From Microcaldota archaeon (lineage in GTDB: Archaea > Micrarchaeota > Micrarchaeia > Micrarchaeales > CABMGC01), in NCBI GenBank assembly GCA_021803405.1, contig JAJZLO010000017.1:1-15158 (forward strand): a stretch of 15,158 nucleotides of DNA. Reading direction: 5' to 3'. Both the position numbers and the translations under genes were made by a program. This document shows, in pieces, positions 6,365 through 13,970 of the stretch. The notes beneath the pieces are model-generated. The model saw only the letters and a program-made list of their open reading frames with translations. It was not told the origin of the DNA and ran no database searches. Numbering within the stretch: position 1 is the first letter of the stretch; every line of letters starts with the position of its first letter.

Positions 6365-8422
6365 ATGGCTAGATTGTTGTTAAAAACGCCCATAGACAAT
6401 AGTAGTATGCCTTTAAATGAAAAAGGCCCCTGTAAAGATAAAATTGTTGAAATGACTAATAAAAATACTGAAAGAAATCTTAATAGATTTAAAATGGCTT
6501 TAGCTGCAGGAGCAATTACGGCAGGAATAACCATTGGATTATCCAATACAAAAGTAGATGCAAATACAGTAGTGCCATTGCCAACTATAAATTTTTTGCA
6601 GATAAAACAAAATAACAACAATATAAAAATTGGTGGAAGAAGCTTCATTAAATATAATGGTAATTTAATCATTCAAGGAAATGGAAGCATAAAAAGTCCA
6701 TACATAATTAAAGAGCCCGAGATTAATTTGATTGGAAATTTAAACAACGGACAAATAAATAACAATGCGATACTTTCACAGAGCCTGGAACTATTTAGAG
6801 AGAATGAATTAAATAAAGGATTTTTAAATAATGTTTTAAACGACTACAAAGGCTTAGGATACTATACATTTAATGTATGTATAGGTGGGGGGAGCATTGG
6901 TACAATACAGCTTTCAAATGAAGTAATTGGACTTGAGTCTTCGAAACCGTTGACATGGATAGATTTTTTAACAGATGCAAACACGTTGTACTCGTTTAGA
7001 AAAACTACCAAGAATTTTGTAGAAGATTCTATAAAAAGATGGGATTATAAAACTGGATTTTTTGAAGAAAAAAATGGAAAACAGGTATTTTTTAACTTGA
7101 ACGACTTAGAGGACAAAGGTGCCTTCCAGATAATAAATAATTGCAAATTTATATATCAATTAAATACCTGTCCAGGAATGGGGGATGGAACTAAAGAATT
7201 CCCATTTGAGATAAGTAAGAAAAATATAATATGGAGAGGCGAGGGGCATTATGCTTTTAAGCAGGAAAGAATATACACTCCAAGGGGCAACTTGATTGAT
7301 ACAAAAGGATTGTGGAGCCCAGAATCAAAAGAGATAATAAAATCCTTAGAAGAACTTAATAAGTATTATTTTGCAGTATATGGAATGCAGCTTAGGGGAT
7401 TTAGTAAACCAGAAAACGAAAGTGGCATACGATATTTTGCAAAGGATATACACGGAAAGGAATTTATTTTGAAGGTTATTTTTACAGGAGAGGTATATAA
7501 TAAAAAAGTAGTAGCAGGAGATATAGAACAGCCATTTACTGGAAAGTATAAATTTAAAGGTAGATACATGATAGGAGGGATTATAACTCCTATAGCAAAC
7601 TCACTAGAAGAATATAAAGAGTATCGCAGAATAATCTCGTCTAGCCCAGAACTATTGCCAAAGGGAAGAGTATTGATTCCAGTAAATATGCCAAAAACAC
7701 AACTTTCTTATTGGGGATATAAGAATATGAGTAAATTAACACCACAACAAAAATTGGAGCTTATACACGAAACAAATCATGCACCGCCTTCAGTGATATA
7801 TAATGAAAACCCAGTATTACAAGGAATGAGAAGAGGCTCCTCTATAGCTCCTAGAAAGGAGTATAAGTTTAATAAGATCATAAATGGAAAGAAGTTTGAT
7901 TTTATACATTTAGGATATGATGCTATAAGAAATGGCAGTTTTAAAAGACCGTTTATAGCACAGCAAGGCCCAAGAGGAGTAGGGTATTATCAAATATATG
8001 GAACCGACCTCATGACTGCAGAGCCAATAGATGGAATGAAAATACCTGCATATCTTAAAGCTCTAGGGAAAGCTATAGGGACCAATTTTAATTTTACCGA
8101 ATATAATAACGTATTTGGAGCAACGTATAATACTACTTCAATAAATGGTTATTTGGTAAGAGAGTATTATGGAAATAAGACCTTTGGTTTTGGTACAATA
8201 ACCCAGCCATATTTGCTATTTAAAGATAAAGTTTTTGGATTTCAAGATGGCGTACCTTCATTTTTTATAATTGGAGATTTAAATAAAATAAACTATGAAA
8301 ATCTAAATCCAATAAGCAATGTTAAAGAGTTAGATAGATTTTATTTTGCAGTTACAGGTAAGCATTTATCAAATACATTTAGAATAGGCTCAAAAATATA
8401 TAATTTAAAAAATAAAAACTAA
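6365..8422 (+). CDS. Exported five-module protein A, paralog of the 825-residue protein; function unknown
   Basis: 685 residues, family not recognised. A polar N-tail of about 43 residues leads into a hydrophobic segment (44-60, MALAAGAITAGITIGLS) and a possible signal-peptidase site after KVDA (66). The rest is beta-like with no other membrane segment. Five repeats of a G[ST]xxxP[FY]-like core are visible with prolines at 112, 280, 390, 529 and 615; the third is degenerate (GDIEQPF). Cores are usually followed by a GxGxYxF-like turn, and some then by a P(I/L)(S/T)...EL..FY helix. GMGDGTKEFPF (271-281) and FGTITQPY nearly match the paralog. Start ATG 6365 follows a purine-rich GGGAGGG stretch. 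The gene converges on the 179-residue gene with a 39-base gap. Likely an exported or surface protein; enzyme motifs are not evident. Confidence 0.72.
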   Translation: MARLLLKTPIDNSSMPLNEKGPCKDKIVEMTNKNTERNLNRFKMALAAGAITAGITIGLSNTKVDANTVVPLPTINFLQIKQNNNNIKIGGRSFIKYNGNLIIQGNGSIKSPYIIKEPEINLIGNLNNGQINNNAILSQSLELFRENELNKGFLNNVLNDYKGLGYYTFNVCIGGGSIGTIQLSNEVIGLESSKPLTWIDFLTDANTLYSFRKTTKNFVEDSIKRWDYKTGFFEEKNGKQVFFNLNDLEDKGAFQIINNCKFIYQLNTCPGMGDGTKEFPFEISKKNIIWRGEGHYAFKQERIYTPRGNLIDTKGLWSPESKEIIKSLEELNKYYFAVYGMQLRGFSKPENESGIRYFAKDIHGKEFILKVIFTGEVYNKKVVAGDIEQPFTGKYKFKGRYMIGGIITPIANSLEEYKEYRRIISSSPELLPKGRVLIPVNMPKTQLSYWGYKNMSKLTPQQKLELIHETNHAPPSVIYNENPVLQGMRRGSSIAPRKEYKFNKIINGKKFDFIHLGYDAIRNGSFKRPFIAQQGPRGVGYYQIYGTDLMTAEPIDGMKIPAYLKALGKAIGTNFNFTEYNNVFGATYNTTSINGYLVREYYGNKTFGFGTITQPYLLFKDKVFGFQDGVPSFFIIGDLNKINYENLNPISNVKELDRFYFAVTGKHLSNTFRIGSKIYNLKNKN

Positions 8423-8461
8423 GACTTTAAAAAGTGGAGATTTAAAACTTGAAAAATAAAT
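8423..8461. other. Short convergent gap between module protein A and the 179-residue gene
   Basis: 39 bases with a small inverted repeat, ACTTTAAAAAGT (five pairs), and A-runs that would act as T-runs for minus-strand termination. For the plus strand there is no T-run before the end of the gap, so plus transcripts may run into the 3' end of the facing gene. Confidence 0.3.
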
Positions 8462-9001
8462 TTAGCTGTAGTTAATGCTTAGATTAAGTGGACCGGAATA
8501 AGAAAACGTAGGCAGTAAAATAGTTATATTGAAGAGATAAACATTTGATTGATTGGATAGTTTTGAAGGTGAAACTGAAAGTACCTTAAAACCATTTGTG
8601 CTTGTGGATACTGTAAAATTAGTATAATTGCCTTGCTTTAACGTAGTTAAGCGATATATATAAGTGGTATTTATTTTTGATGAGAAATTTTCATTTTCAT
8701 TTATATAATAAGTAGCATAATTTGGCCTAAATGCCTGTTTTACAGTATGTGTTTTCGTTACATTAATATCATTTATTATAGAGTTATTGACCACAGATTT
8801 ACTGAGACTTTTATCATGAATGACAAGATAGATATTACTAACATTAACATATCCTGAAGTAGTGTTTGAAAATGTTTTATTCGAAATAGTACTAACATAT
8901 GAAGTAGGAATTGACTGAATGGTGTTTTGATTATAATAAAATAATAAAACTATCGCTATTAAAATTATAATGATTCCAATAATTAAATATTTAAAGTTCA
9001 T
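8462..9001 (-). CDS. N-terminally anchored sequon-rich companion protein A
   Basis: 179 residues, unknown family. Residues 5-22 (YLIIGIIIILIAIVLLFY) form one membrane anchor with a short cytoplasmic N-end, followed by a Ser/Thr/Asn-rich linker. There are no cysteines. I count 13 N-X-S/T sequons, which is very dense, so it is probably heavily glycosylated outside the cell. The C-terminal 42 residues (from F138) match the end of the 304-residue protein: F.V..(I/V).PS, then L..I.(L)..PT(F/Y).Y.G.L, ending near N(Y/F)(S/T). The ATG is three bases after the stop of the 737-residue pilin-like gene, and GGTG before that stop is a plausible ribosome site, so the two are coupled. The same pairing recurs in cassette B. 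It could be a pilus or envelope accessory subunit; that is inference. Confidence 0.7.
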   Translation of the reverse strand: MNFKYLIIGIIIILIAIVLLFYYNQNTIQSIPTSYVSTISNKTFSNTTSGYVNVSNIYLVIHDKSLSKSVVNNSIINDINVTKTHTVKQAFRPNYATYYINENENFSSKINTTYIYRLTTLKQGNYTNFTVSTSTNGFKVLSVSPSKLSNQSNVYLFNITILLPTFSYSGPLNLSINYS

Positions 9002-9004
9002 AAA

Positions 9005-11218
9005 CTACACCGGAGATATATCTCTAGTTATGGTTCCCATATTACCGCATGAAAGTAAACCACTATCATATGTATACCAAGGCCCAGACTGGCCAGGTTG
9101 ACCATAATAGCCAAATGCGGCAAGATAAGGCATTATTTGATTTGCCACAAGTGTCAATGAAGGAGTATTTGTACCACACTCAATATCAGTTGGACCATAT
9201 GCAGTACCGGTATAACTACTAGATAAAGGAGTGACATTTGTATGTCCAATATAGTAGGAATTGGAAAATGCAGGATTTTCATTTATATACCAAACACCAT
9301 CGATGCCAAAAGATGGACATGACGGCTGTGCATATGCCTTGAAACTTGTACCTTCTGGAGCCCAACCAGTTTGATATGTATCTAGTAAAGGATCAGTTAC
9401 AGGAGGAGTAGGATTATCGTATACAGTATTATTACACTGTGGAGAAGCAAGATTTGATAAGACATAATAATTAACATAAATCGTAGAACCCCATCTTGCA
9501 GTTTCAGTAATATTATTTTCAAGTGGTTTTGTAGTGAACTGTGGATTTGGACCGCTATATGAATTAGTTCCTTGACCAGACCAACCTAAAAATGGTATTG
9601 CTTCATCACCATTTGAACACCATGAATAATCACTTGTAATAAAATTTGTATAAGTAGGTACTACTTCTTGATAGGTATAATTAGATCCGTTAGGACCAGG
9701 CATAGTTACGTTTTGATATGTATCAACCTCAGTATAAGCTATTGTGTTGGGAGGTGCATTAGACGGAAGATTGTTTAATAGAACTCCAGGATTTAAACTT
9801 CCGCCTCCGGTGAATGGAAGTGCATATCCTGAATATTTATCCAAATTGGTTTCAAGATAAGTGCCATTCTTTGGAAAACCACAGCTCCACCCATGAGGCG
9901 TAGTATTTATGTAAGTAATATATGGATTTGTTCTGCTCCAAACTGTAGATGCTATTTGATTAGGAGGTATAGTAACATACGCTTTATATGGAACATTTGC
10001 AACTACACCATTAGTGTATAGAATTGTTCCGGTTGAGCTCGATACAGAACCGCTAAATGGAGTTTTTCCTGGAGATGCCGAGTCACATAATACATTTCCT
10101 CCGGCATCGGTATAAAGAGCTTGTATACTTTCCGTAAGATTTGAACCGGCATTAATACCATAAATACCATCTGGAACAATAGTACATAACGAACCTAATG
10201 CACCTGCAGTTTGCTCTGCTTGAAAACCATCTTGAGCATCTTGAGTTGCATTACCGGTTGTGCCTCCATTAATAGTATATCCACTTGCTATCACAGACTG
10301 ACCGGGAGGAGCAGAGACAGCTGTTATTTCCATTCTATTTCCTCCAGAGGTAGGGAAGAAATCTGTAGCCACAGTATATACAATCAAGATGCTATTATAA
10401 GTATTATTATTAAGAGTCGTAGTTGTTGATGGCGGGGTTGTGGTACTCGATATATAAGTAGTTACGCCGCCAGTTCCAATTACAGTTGTTGTGCTATACC
10501 TAGGTAATATAGTGGTGGTACTTTCTTGCTGAGTTACCGTGGTAGTACTTTCTTGTTGAGTTGTGGTTGTAGTGCTTTCTTGTCCGATTACTGTAGTAGT
10601 ACTGCCAGAACCTGGACCTCCACCAGGAGGAGTTATTATTGGAGGGCCTCCGCCAGGAGGTATTGTAATTATACTTTCTTGTAGAAGAGTGTTTATAGGA
10701 TATGCAAAACTAACAGATGAACCAGCAGTAGAAAGTTTTTGGAGAGTAGCGGTATTTTGATTGTTGCAATTTACAGAAAAACATTCAGAGTAATTGAAAA
10801 AGAACTGAGGCTCTAATTGCTGCCCAAACTGTGGCGATATACCGTTTATATATGCTACGCAAGTTATTGCAGAACCTGGATTTGCTGTTGAAGGAGTACA
10901 TAGCCCAGGAGCATATGCAGCTGTTGATAGTAGTTTTACATAAAAAGTATTGCTCTGTGCAAAATAAACAGTTTTTCCAAGATCATTTGTAAATGTTGCT
11001 ATCACTGTAGAACCTATTGAGTTAGTTCCTACAATAAGCTGATAACATGGAAAACCACTAGAGATATAACAATAGGAAGGGCTGTATGTCGTAGCGGAAG
11101 GTTTACTTGATAATAAAAAAAATAGTAATATTACAAGCATCATTAATATAAGTGCCCACGAGTACACACTTAAATACTCTAAAGCTGATTGGGCTTTGGT
11201 ATTTTTTAAGTAATCCAT
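9005..11218 (-). CDS. Very large type IV pilin-like surface protein with class III signal
   Basis: 737 residues. The N-terminus has the archaeal prepilin plan: a short basic leader, the processing motif TKAQSALEYL (7-16), then a hydrophobic helix (about 17-37). A prepilin peptidase would be expected to cut near Ala9/Gln10. The first extracellular domain (about 45-180) carries six cysteines at 50, 58, 107, 120, 146 and 151. It is followed by a Gly/Pro hinge (187-205), a Thr-rich linker made of five nine-residue repeats (206-250), and a 460-residue C-terminal region rich in Gly, Ser, Thr, Asn, Pro and Tyr. This last region has further cysteines and N-X-S/T sequons. By hand count, residues 41-737 hold only about 14 Lys/Arg and three dozen Asp/Glu. 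Typical archaeal pilins are far shorter. The C-terminus aligns with the partial gene at the right edge. An A/T box at 11244-11255 is the likely promoter. Confidence 0.78.
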   Translation of the reverse strand: MDYLKNTKAQSALEYLSVYSWALILMMLVILLFFLLSSKPSATTYSPSYCYISSGFPCYQLIVGTNSIGSTVIATFTNDLGKTVYFAQSNTFYVKLLSTAAYAPGLCTPSTANPGSAITCVAYINGISPQFGQQLEPQFFFNYSECFSVNCNNQNTATLQKLSTAGSSVSFAYPINTLLQESIITIPPGGGPPIITPPGGGPGSGSTTTVIGQESTTTTTQQESTTTVTQQESTTTILPRYSTTTVIGTGGVTTYISSTTTPPSTTTTLNNNTYNSILIVYTVATDFFPTSGGNRMEITAVSAPPGQSVIASGYTINGGTTGNATQDAQDGFQAEQTAGALGSLCTIVPDGIYGINAGSNLTESIQALYTDAGGNVLCDSASPGKTPFSGSVSSSTGTILYTNGVVANVPYKAYVTIPPNQIASTVWSRTNPYITYINTTPHGWSCGFPKNGTYLETNLDKYSGYALPFTGGGSLNPGVLLNNLPSNAPPNTIAYTEVDTYQNVTMPGPNGSNYTYQEVVPTYTNFITSDYSWCSNGDEAIPFLGWSGQGTNSYSGPNPQFTTKPLENNITETARWGSTIYVNYYVLSNLASPQCNNTVYDNPTPPVTDPLLDTYQTGWAPEGTSFKAYAQPSCPSFGIDGVWYINENPAFSNSYYIGHTNVTPLSSSYTGTAYGPTDIECGTNTPSLTLVANQIMPYLAAFGYYGQPGQSGPWYTYDSGLLSCGNMGTITRDISPV
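10469..10603 (-). repeat. Five 27-bp tandem repeats encoding a Thr-rich linker
   Basis: In-frame degenerate repeat of 27 bases, five units, 135 bases in all, coding STTTVIGQE, STTTTTQQE, STTTVTQQE, STTTILPRY and STTTVIGTG (residues 206-250 of the 737-residue protein). All units keep STTT and vary afterwards. It forms a flexible, probably O-glycosylated stalk between the pilin-like head domain and the large C-terminal region. The unit length is a multiple of three, so changes in copy number would alter stalk length without a frameshift. Confidence 0.8.
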
Positions 11219-11430
11219 AATTATTATTCATATCATAAAGCTTAAATAATTACGTATTTAACTTCAAAATAACTTAAAAAGATTATTTTTTAGATATATT
11301 TACTATAAAATAAAAATAAAAAATAGGACATAATCAAGACTTTTTAGAAATATACACATAATAGGCCAAATGGGCTAAAAAGCAAAAATTAATAAATGTT
11401 AATAGTTATAGTAATATTGGGATAAGGGAT
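11219..11430. promoter_or_regulatory. Divergent control region between pilin-like gene A and module protein B
   Basis: 212 bases, strongly A/T-rich, with no gene. The minus-strand side has a TATA-like box at about 11244-11255, consistent with a leaderless start at 11218. The plus-strand side has the shared element (11382-11404) and a nearer A/T box at 11405-11416, about 15-26 bases before ATG 11431. The middle holds only A/T runs. This region is also the junction between the two copies of the cassette. Confidence 0.5.
11382..11404 (+). promoter_or_regulatory. Shared upstream element, copy B
   Basis: A 23-bp element matching 6306-6328 at 21 of 23 bases (GCAAAAATTAATAAA then TGTTAATA). It ends 27 bases before ATG 11431. 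Relative to copy A it is ten bases nearer the start, about one helical turn. Flanking sequence is much less alike, so selection on this element is plausible. Confidence 0.5.
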
Positions 11431-13908
11431 ATGGGAAACAAAACAAAGCCCATACATAGTGTTACAAGTATGGGTGTAACTAACTCCGATTTGTTAGATG
11501 TAGCTAGACCAATTACATTAGGTAATGACTCTAAAAAAATAGAAACTACAACATATCAAAGCGGCAGAGTAGATATTAAAAATATGCTAACAAAATCTGC
11601 AGCTGCAACTGCATTAGCTATAGGTTTATTTTCAAGTAATGGATTTGTTGAGAGTGCTACAACAACACAACCTATGGTTCAAAATCAATTTATGATAGGA
11701 AAACAAATACCGAAAAGTATTTTAGATAACCCAAATACGCACATAAACGTTGAAGTAAGCGCAGGAACAGGCGCACCGATACAAAGCGGTTTTGTAATAC
11801 AGCCGTATATAATCCCAACCTTAGAGCCTGAAGAGATAAAATACAAAGGCAATGAAGTTTATGTAGATGGTATAGAATTTTTGCAGTGTAATATTAGTCC
11901 AAATACAAAGTTTACGAGCAATGGCTCTTTATATAAACCTTATGTTAAAAAACCATTAGAGGTAACTATTTCTACACCAATTACACAGATGTTTATTACA
12001 CAATTCTTGCCTCAAGAGGTATCTAATATAGTAAAAGCTAACTGGAACCTTGGACCAATAAAAGAAGCAGGAGGTAATCCAAATGCACTTGCCTCATATG
12101 ATGGAAAAGGACATTATGTATTTAAAGTTGCAACCCCTACATTAGGATTGCAATCGCTTGGATCATCAGGAGAAAACGTTTTTTATCTTGAAACTCCAAA
12201 TAGTATTACTTATAAGCAATTTTTAACTGATCTGAATACATTATATAAATTCAATAAAACTTCTGCAGTTTTTTATGGTGACAATAACAAAGAGTTCATT
12301 AAAGAGTTCTTGAAAAGAGATGATGAAGCTCACCACATTTTACAGCTTCGAACAAATATTGGAAGAGTTGTTCAAGGCATTACTATGACCTATAATGTTT
12401 TAGGAGAACCAATAGTAGTAAATTTGCCTAATGAATTCATACATAAATTAAGTACACCTGAACAAGTGCTTAAGAGCTATATTCCAGAAGGAGTTTCATT
12501 TAATGATATGTTCTGTATATATAGAGGAGAAGAATTTAAATATCAAAAAGTAAATTATGTTCCAGGTTTTGGAGATGGAACAAAAGAATTTCCATTTCAA
12601 ATAAATAAAAATAGGCCTATTTGGAGCGGAAGAGGATATTATGCATTTACAGATATTAATTCATTCCCTATGCCAAGAAGTTTTGAAAGCACGTCAATAA
12701 TACATGCAATGAGTACTAAAGAAATATCAAACAAAGATGAATTAAAATTATTATATAAAAAGATATATGAAAATGGTTCTGTATACCAAAATCCTAATTC
12801 AAAGGAGAACGCCATATTCTATGGAGTCACAATAGGTAAATATAAATTTATCTATGGAGGAAGAACAAATGTTTTAGGAATAAATAACCTTACCACAAGA
12901 AACTATCAAGATGGAAGCATACTGCACCCATATATCAATAACAAATTTACAAAAAAAGGCCATTATAAGATAAACGGAGTTATTACTCCAGTTGTAAACT
13001 CTAATATGGAATATAATAAATTAATGCAGATAATATCTACAAACCAATTCCTAAAAACATTTTCTACAGAACTGCTTTCTCCAAATTATGGAATAGGAAT
13101 TAATAATAGTAGCAAACCATCAAATATGGCACAACTTAAAGAAAAGCAATTGCAGGACTTAGCAAGCAGAGTTCAGGGCCGTTTAGTATATGATAAGTAT
13201 GGAAGGCCTATTGCAATAGTATCTAAAGATGCTCAAATCTCAATTTTTGAACCTCCAATTCCAAAAGTAACCACAAAAGAAAAAGCTCAAGCTTTGAATT
13301 ATGAGTTCTATGAGAAATATGATAAAATTATTAATGGAGTTAAGTTTGATCTTATAAATAATGATAAAAACGCTAATGAAAGAACAGGAACGATTAAAAA
13401 TCCATTCTTAGCTAACGAAGGTCCTAGAGGCATAGCGTATTACCAGATAGGAGGTACCAATTTAATGACACCAATACCTGTAGATGGATTTAAGTTAGGA
13501 CCTTGGTTTGCAGCACTTAATAGAAAATTAGGAAGTAATTTTGTTGTTTCACAACTACCATATGGAGATGGTGCTACAGTATATAAAGAAAAAGTAGGCA
13601 ATTATGAGGTTTATCGTTACAACAAGGAGTATACAGATAACTTCGGCACCATTACACAGCCATACACATTAAATAAGCATGGATCTCCTAATTTTACTGA
13701 AGGAACACCTTCCTTCTTTAGAGTAAAAGGATCTGATGGATTATATTATGTAAATGCAATGCCCATATCAACTGTAAATGAACTTGAAAAGTTTTATAGT
13801 GCATTGACTAATAAAAAGTTAGGCCCTAAGTTCCACACTAGAGGAAAAACATTTACAGTAGAGACAAAAGGCAATGGAATAGAGATCAGTGAGCTCTTAA
13901 GAAGATAA
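11431..13908 (+). CDS. Exported five-module protein B, paralog of the 685-residue protein; function unknown
   Basis: 825 residues, colinear with the 685-residue protein. A long polar N-tail (about 1-55) precedes a hydrophobic stretch (56-68, SAAATALAIGLFS) and a possible cleavage site after VESA (76). Five core motifs G[ST]xxxP[FY] have prolines at 170, 388, 500, 658 and 744. The last two are 86 residues apart in both paralogs. Closely matching blocks are TYKQFLTDLNTLYKF (260-274), GFGDGTKEFPFQI, KINGVITPVVNS, GPRGIAYYQIGGTNLMTPIP and FGTITQPY. Extra length lies mainly between modules 1 and 2 and between modules 3 and 4. The only cysteines are 152 and 362. There is no C-terminal anchor, so it is either released or held by an uncleaved N-terminal helix. 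It converges on the 304-residue gene with a 62-base gap. Start ATG 11431 fits the A/T box just upstream. No known catalytic motif was recognised. Confidence 0.72.
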   Translation: MGNKTKPIHSVTSMGVTNSDLLDVARPITLGNDSKKIETTTYQSGRVDIKNMLTKSAAATALAIGLFSSNGFVESATTTQPMVQNQFMIGKQIPKSILDNPNTHINVEVSAGTGAPIQSGFVIQPYIIPTLEPEEIKYKGNEVYVDGIEFLQCNISPNTKFTSNGSLYKPYVKKPLEVTISTPITQMFITQFLPQEVSNIVKANWNLGPIKEAGGNPNALASYDGKGHYVFKVATPTLGLQSLGSSGENVFYLETPNSITYKQFLTDLNTLYKFNKTSAVFYGDNNKEFIKEFLKRDDEAHHILQLRTNIGRVVQGITMTYNVLGEPIVVNLPNEFIHKLSTPEQVLKSYIPEGVSFNDMFCIYRGEEFKYQKVNYVPGFGDGTKEFPFQINKNRPIWSGRGYYAFTDINSFPMPRSFESTSIIHAMSTKEISNKDELKLLYKKIYENGSVYQNPNSKENAIFYGVTIGKYKFIYGGRTNVLGINNLTTRNYQDGSILHPYINNKFTKKGHYKINGVITPVVNSNMEYNKLMQIISTNQFLKTFSTELLSPNYGIGINNSSKPSNMAQLKEKQLQDLASRVQGRLVYDKYGRPIAIVSKDAQISIFEPPIPKVTTKEKAQALNYEFYEKYDKIINGVKFDLINNDKNANERTGTIKNPFLANEGPRGIAYYQIGGTNLMTPIPVDGFKLGPWFAALNRKLGSNFVVSQLPYGDGATVYKEKVGNYEVYRYNKEYTDNFGTITQPYTLNKHGSPNFTEGTPSFFRVKGSDGLYYVNAMPISTVNELEKFYSALTNKKLGPKFHTRGKTFTVETKGNGIEISELLRR

Positions 13909-13917
13909 TATAATAAT

Positions 13918-13966
13918 TTAGTCATTAATTTTGAACCTAATTTTACTGAATAATAAATATGACTAA
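13918..13966. terminator. Inverted repeat between convergent genes of cassette B
   Basis: TTAGTCAT at 13918-13925 is the exact reverse complement of ATGACTAA at 13959-13966, with 33 bases between them that contain T- and A-rich runs. It is centred in the 62-base gap between the stops of the 825- and 304-residue genes, so a two-way terminator or RNA-processing signal is plausible. An eight-base match in A/T-rich DNA is modest evidence. Confidence 0.35.
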
Positions 13967-13970
13967 GAAT

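Noticed and set aside
10469..10603. CRISPR-like array
   Set aside because: The units are contiguous, degenerate, in frame and coding, with no spacers; this is a protein linker repeat.
10211..10760. Plus-strand frames of 72 and 65 codons, one with Pro/Gly-rich sequence
   Set aside because: They are reverse-strand readings of the Gly/Pro hinge and neighbouring region of the pilin-like gene.
11219..11430. Insertion sequence or recombination site at the cassette junction
   Set aside because: No transposase, terminal inverted repeat or target-site duplication was found; the region reads as an ordinary divergent promoter region.
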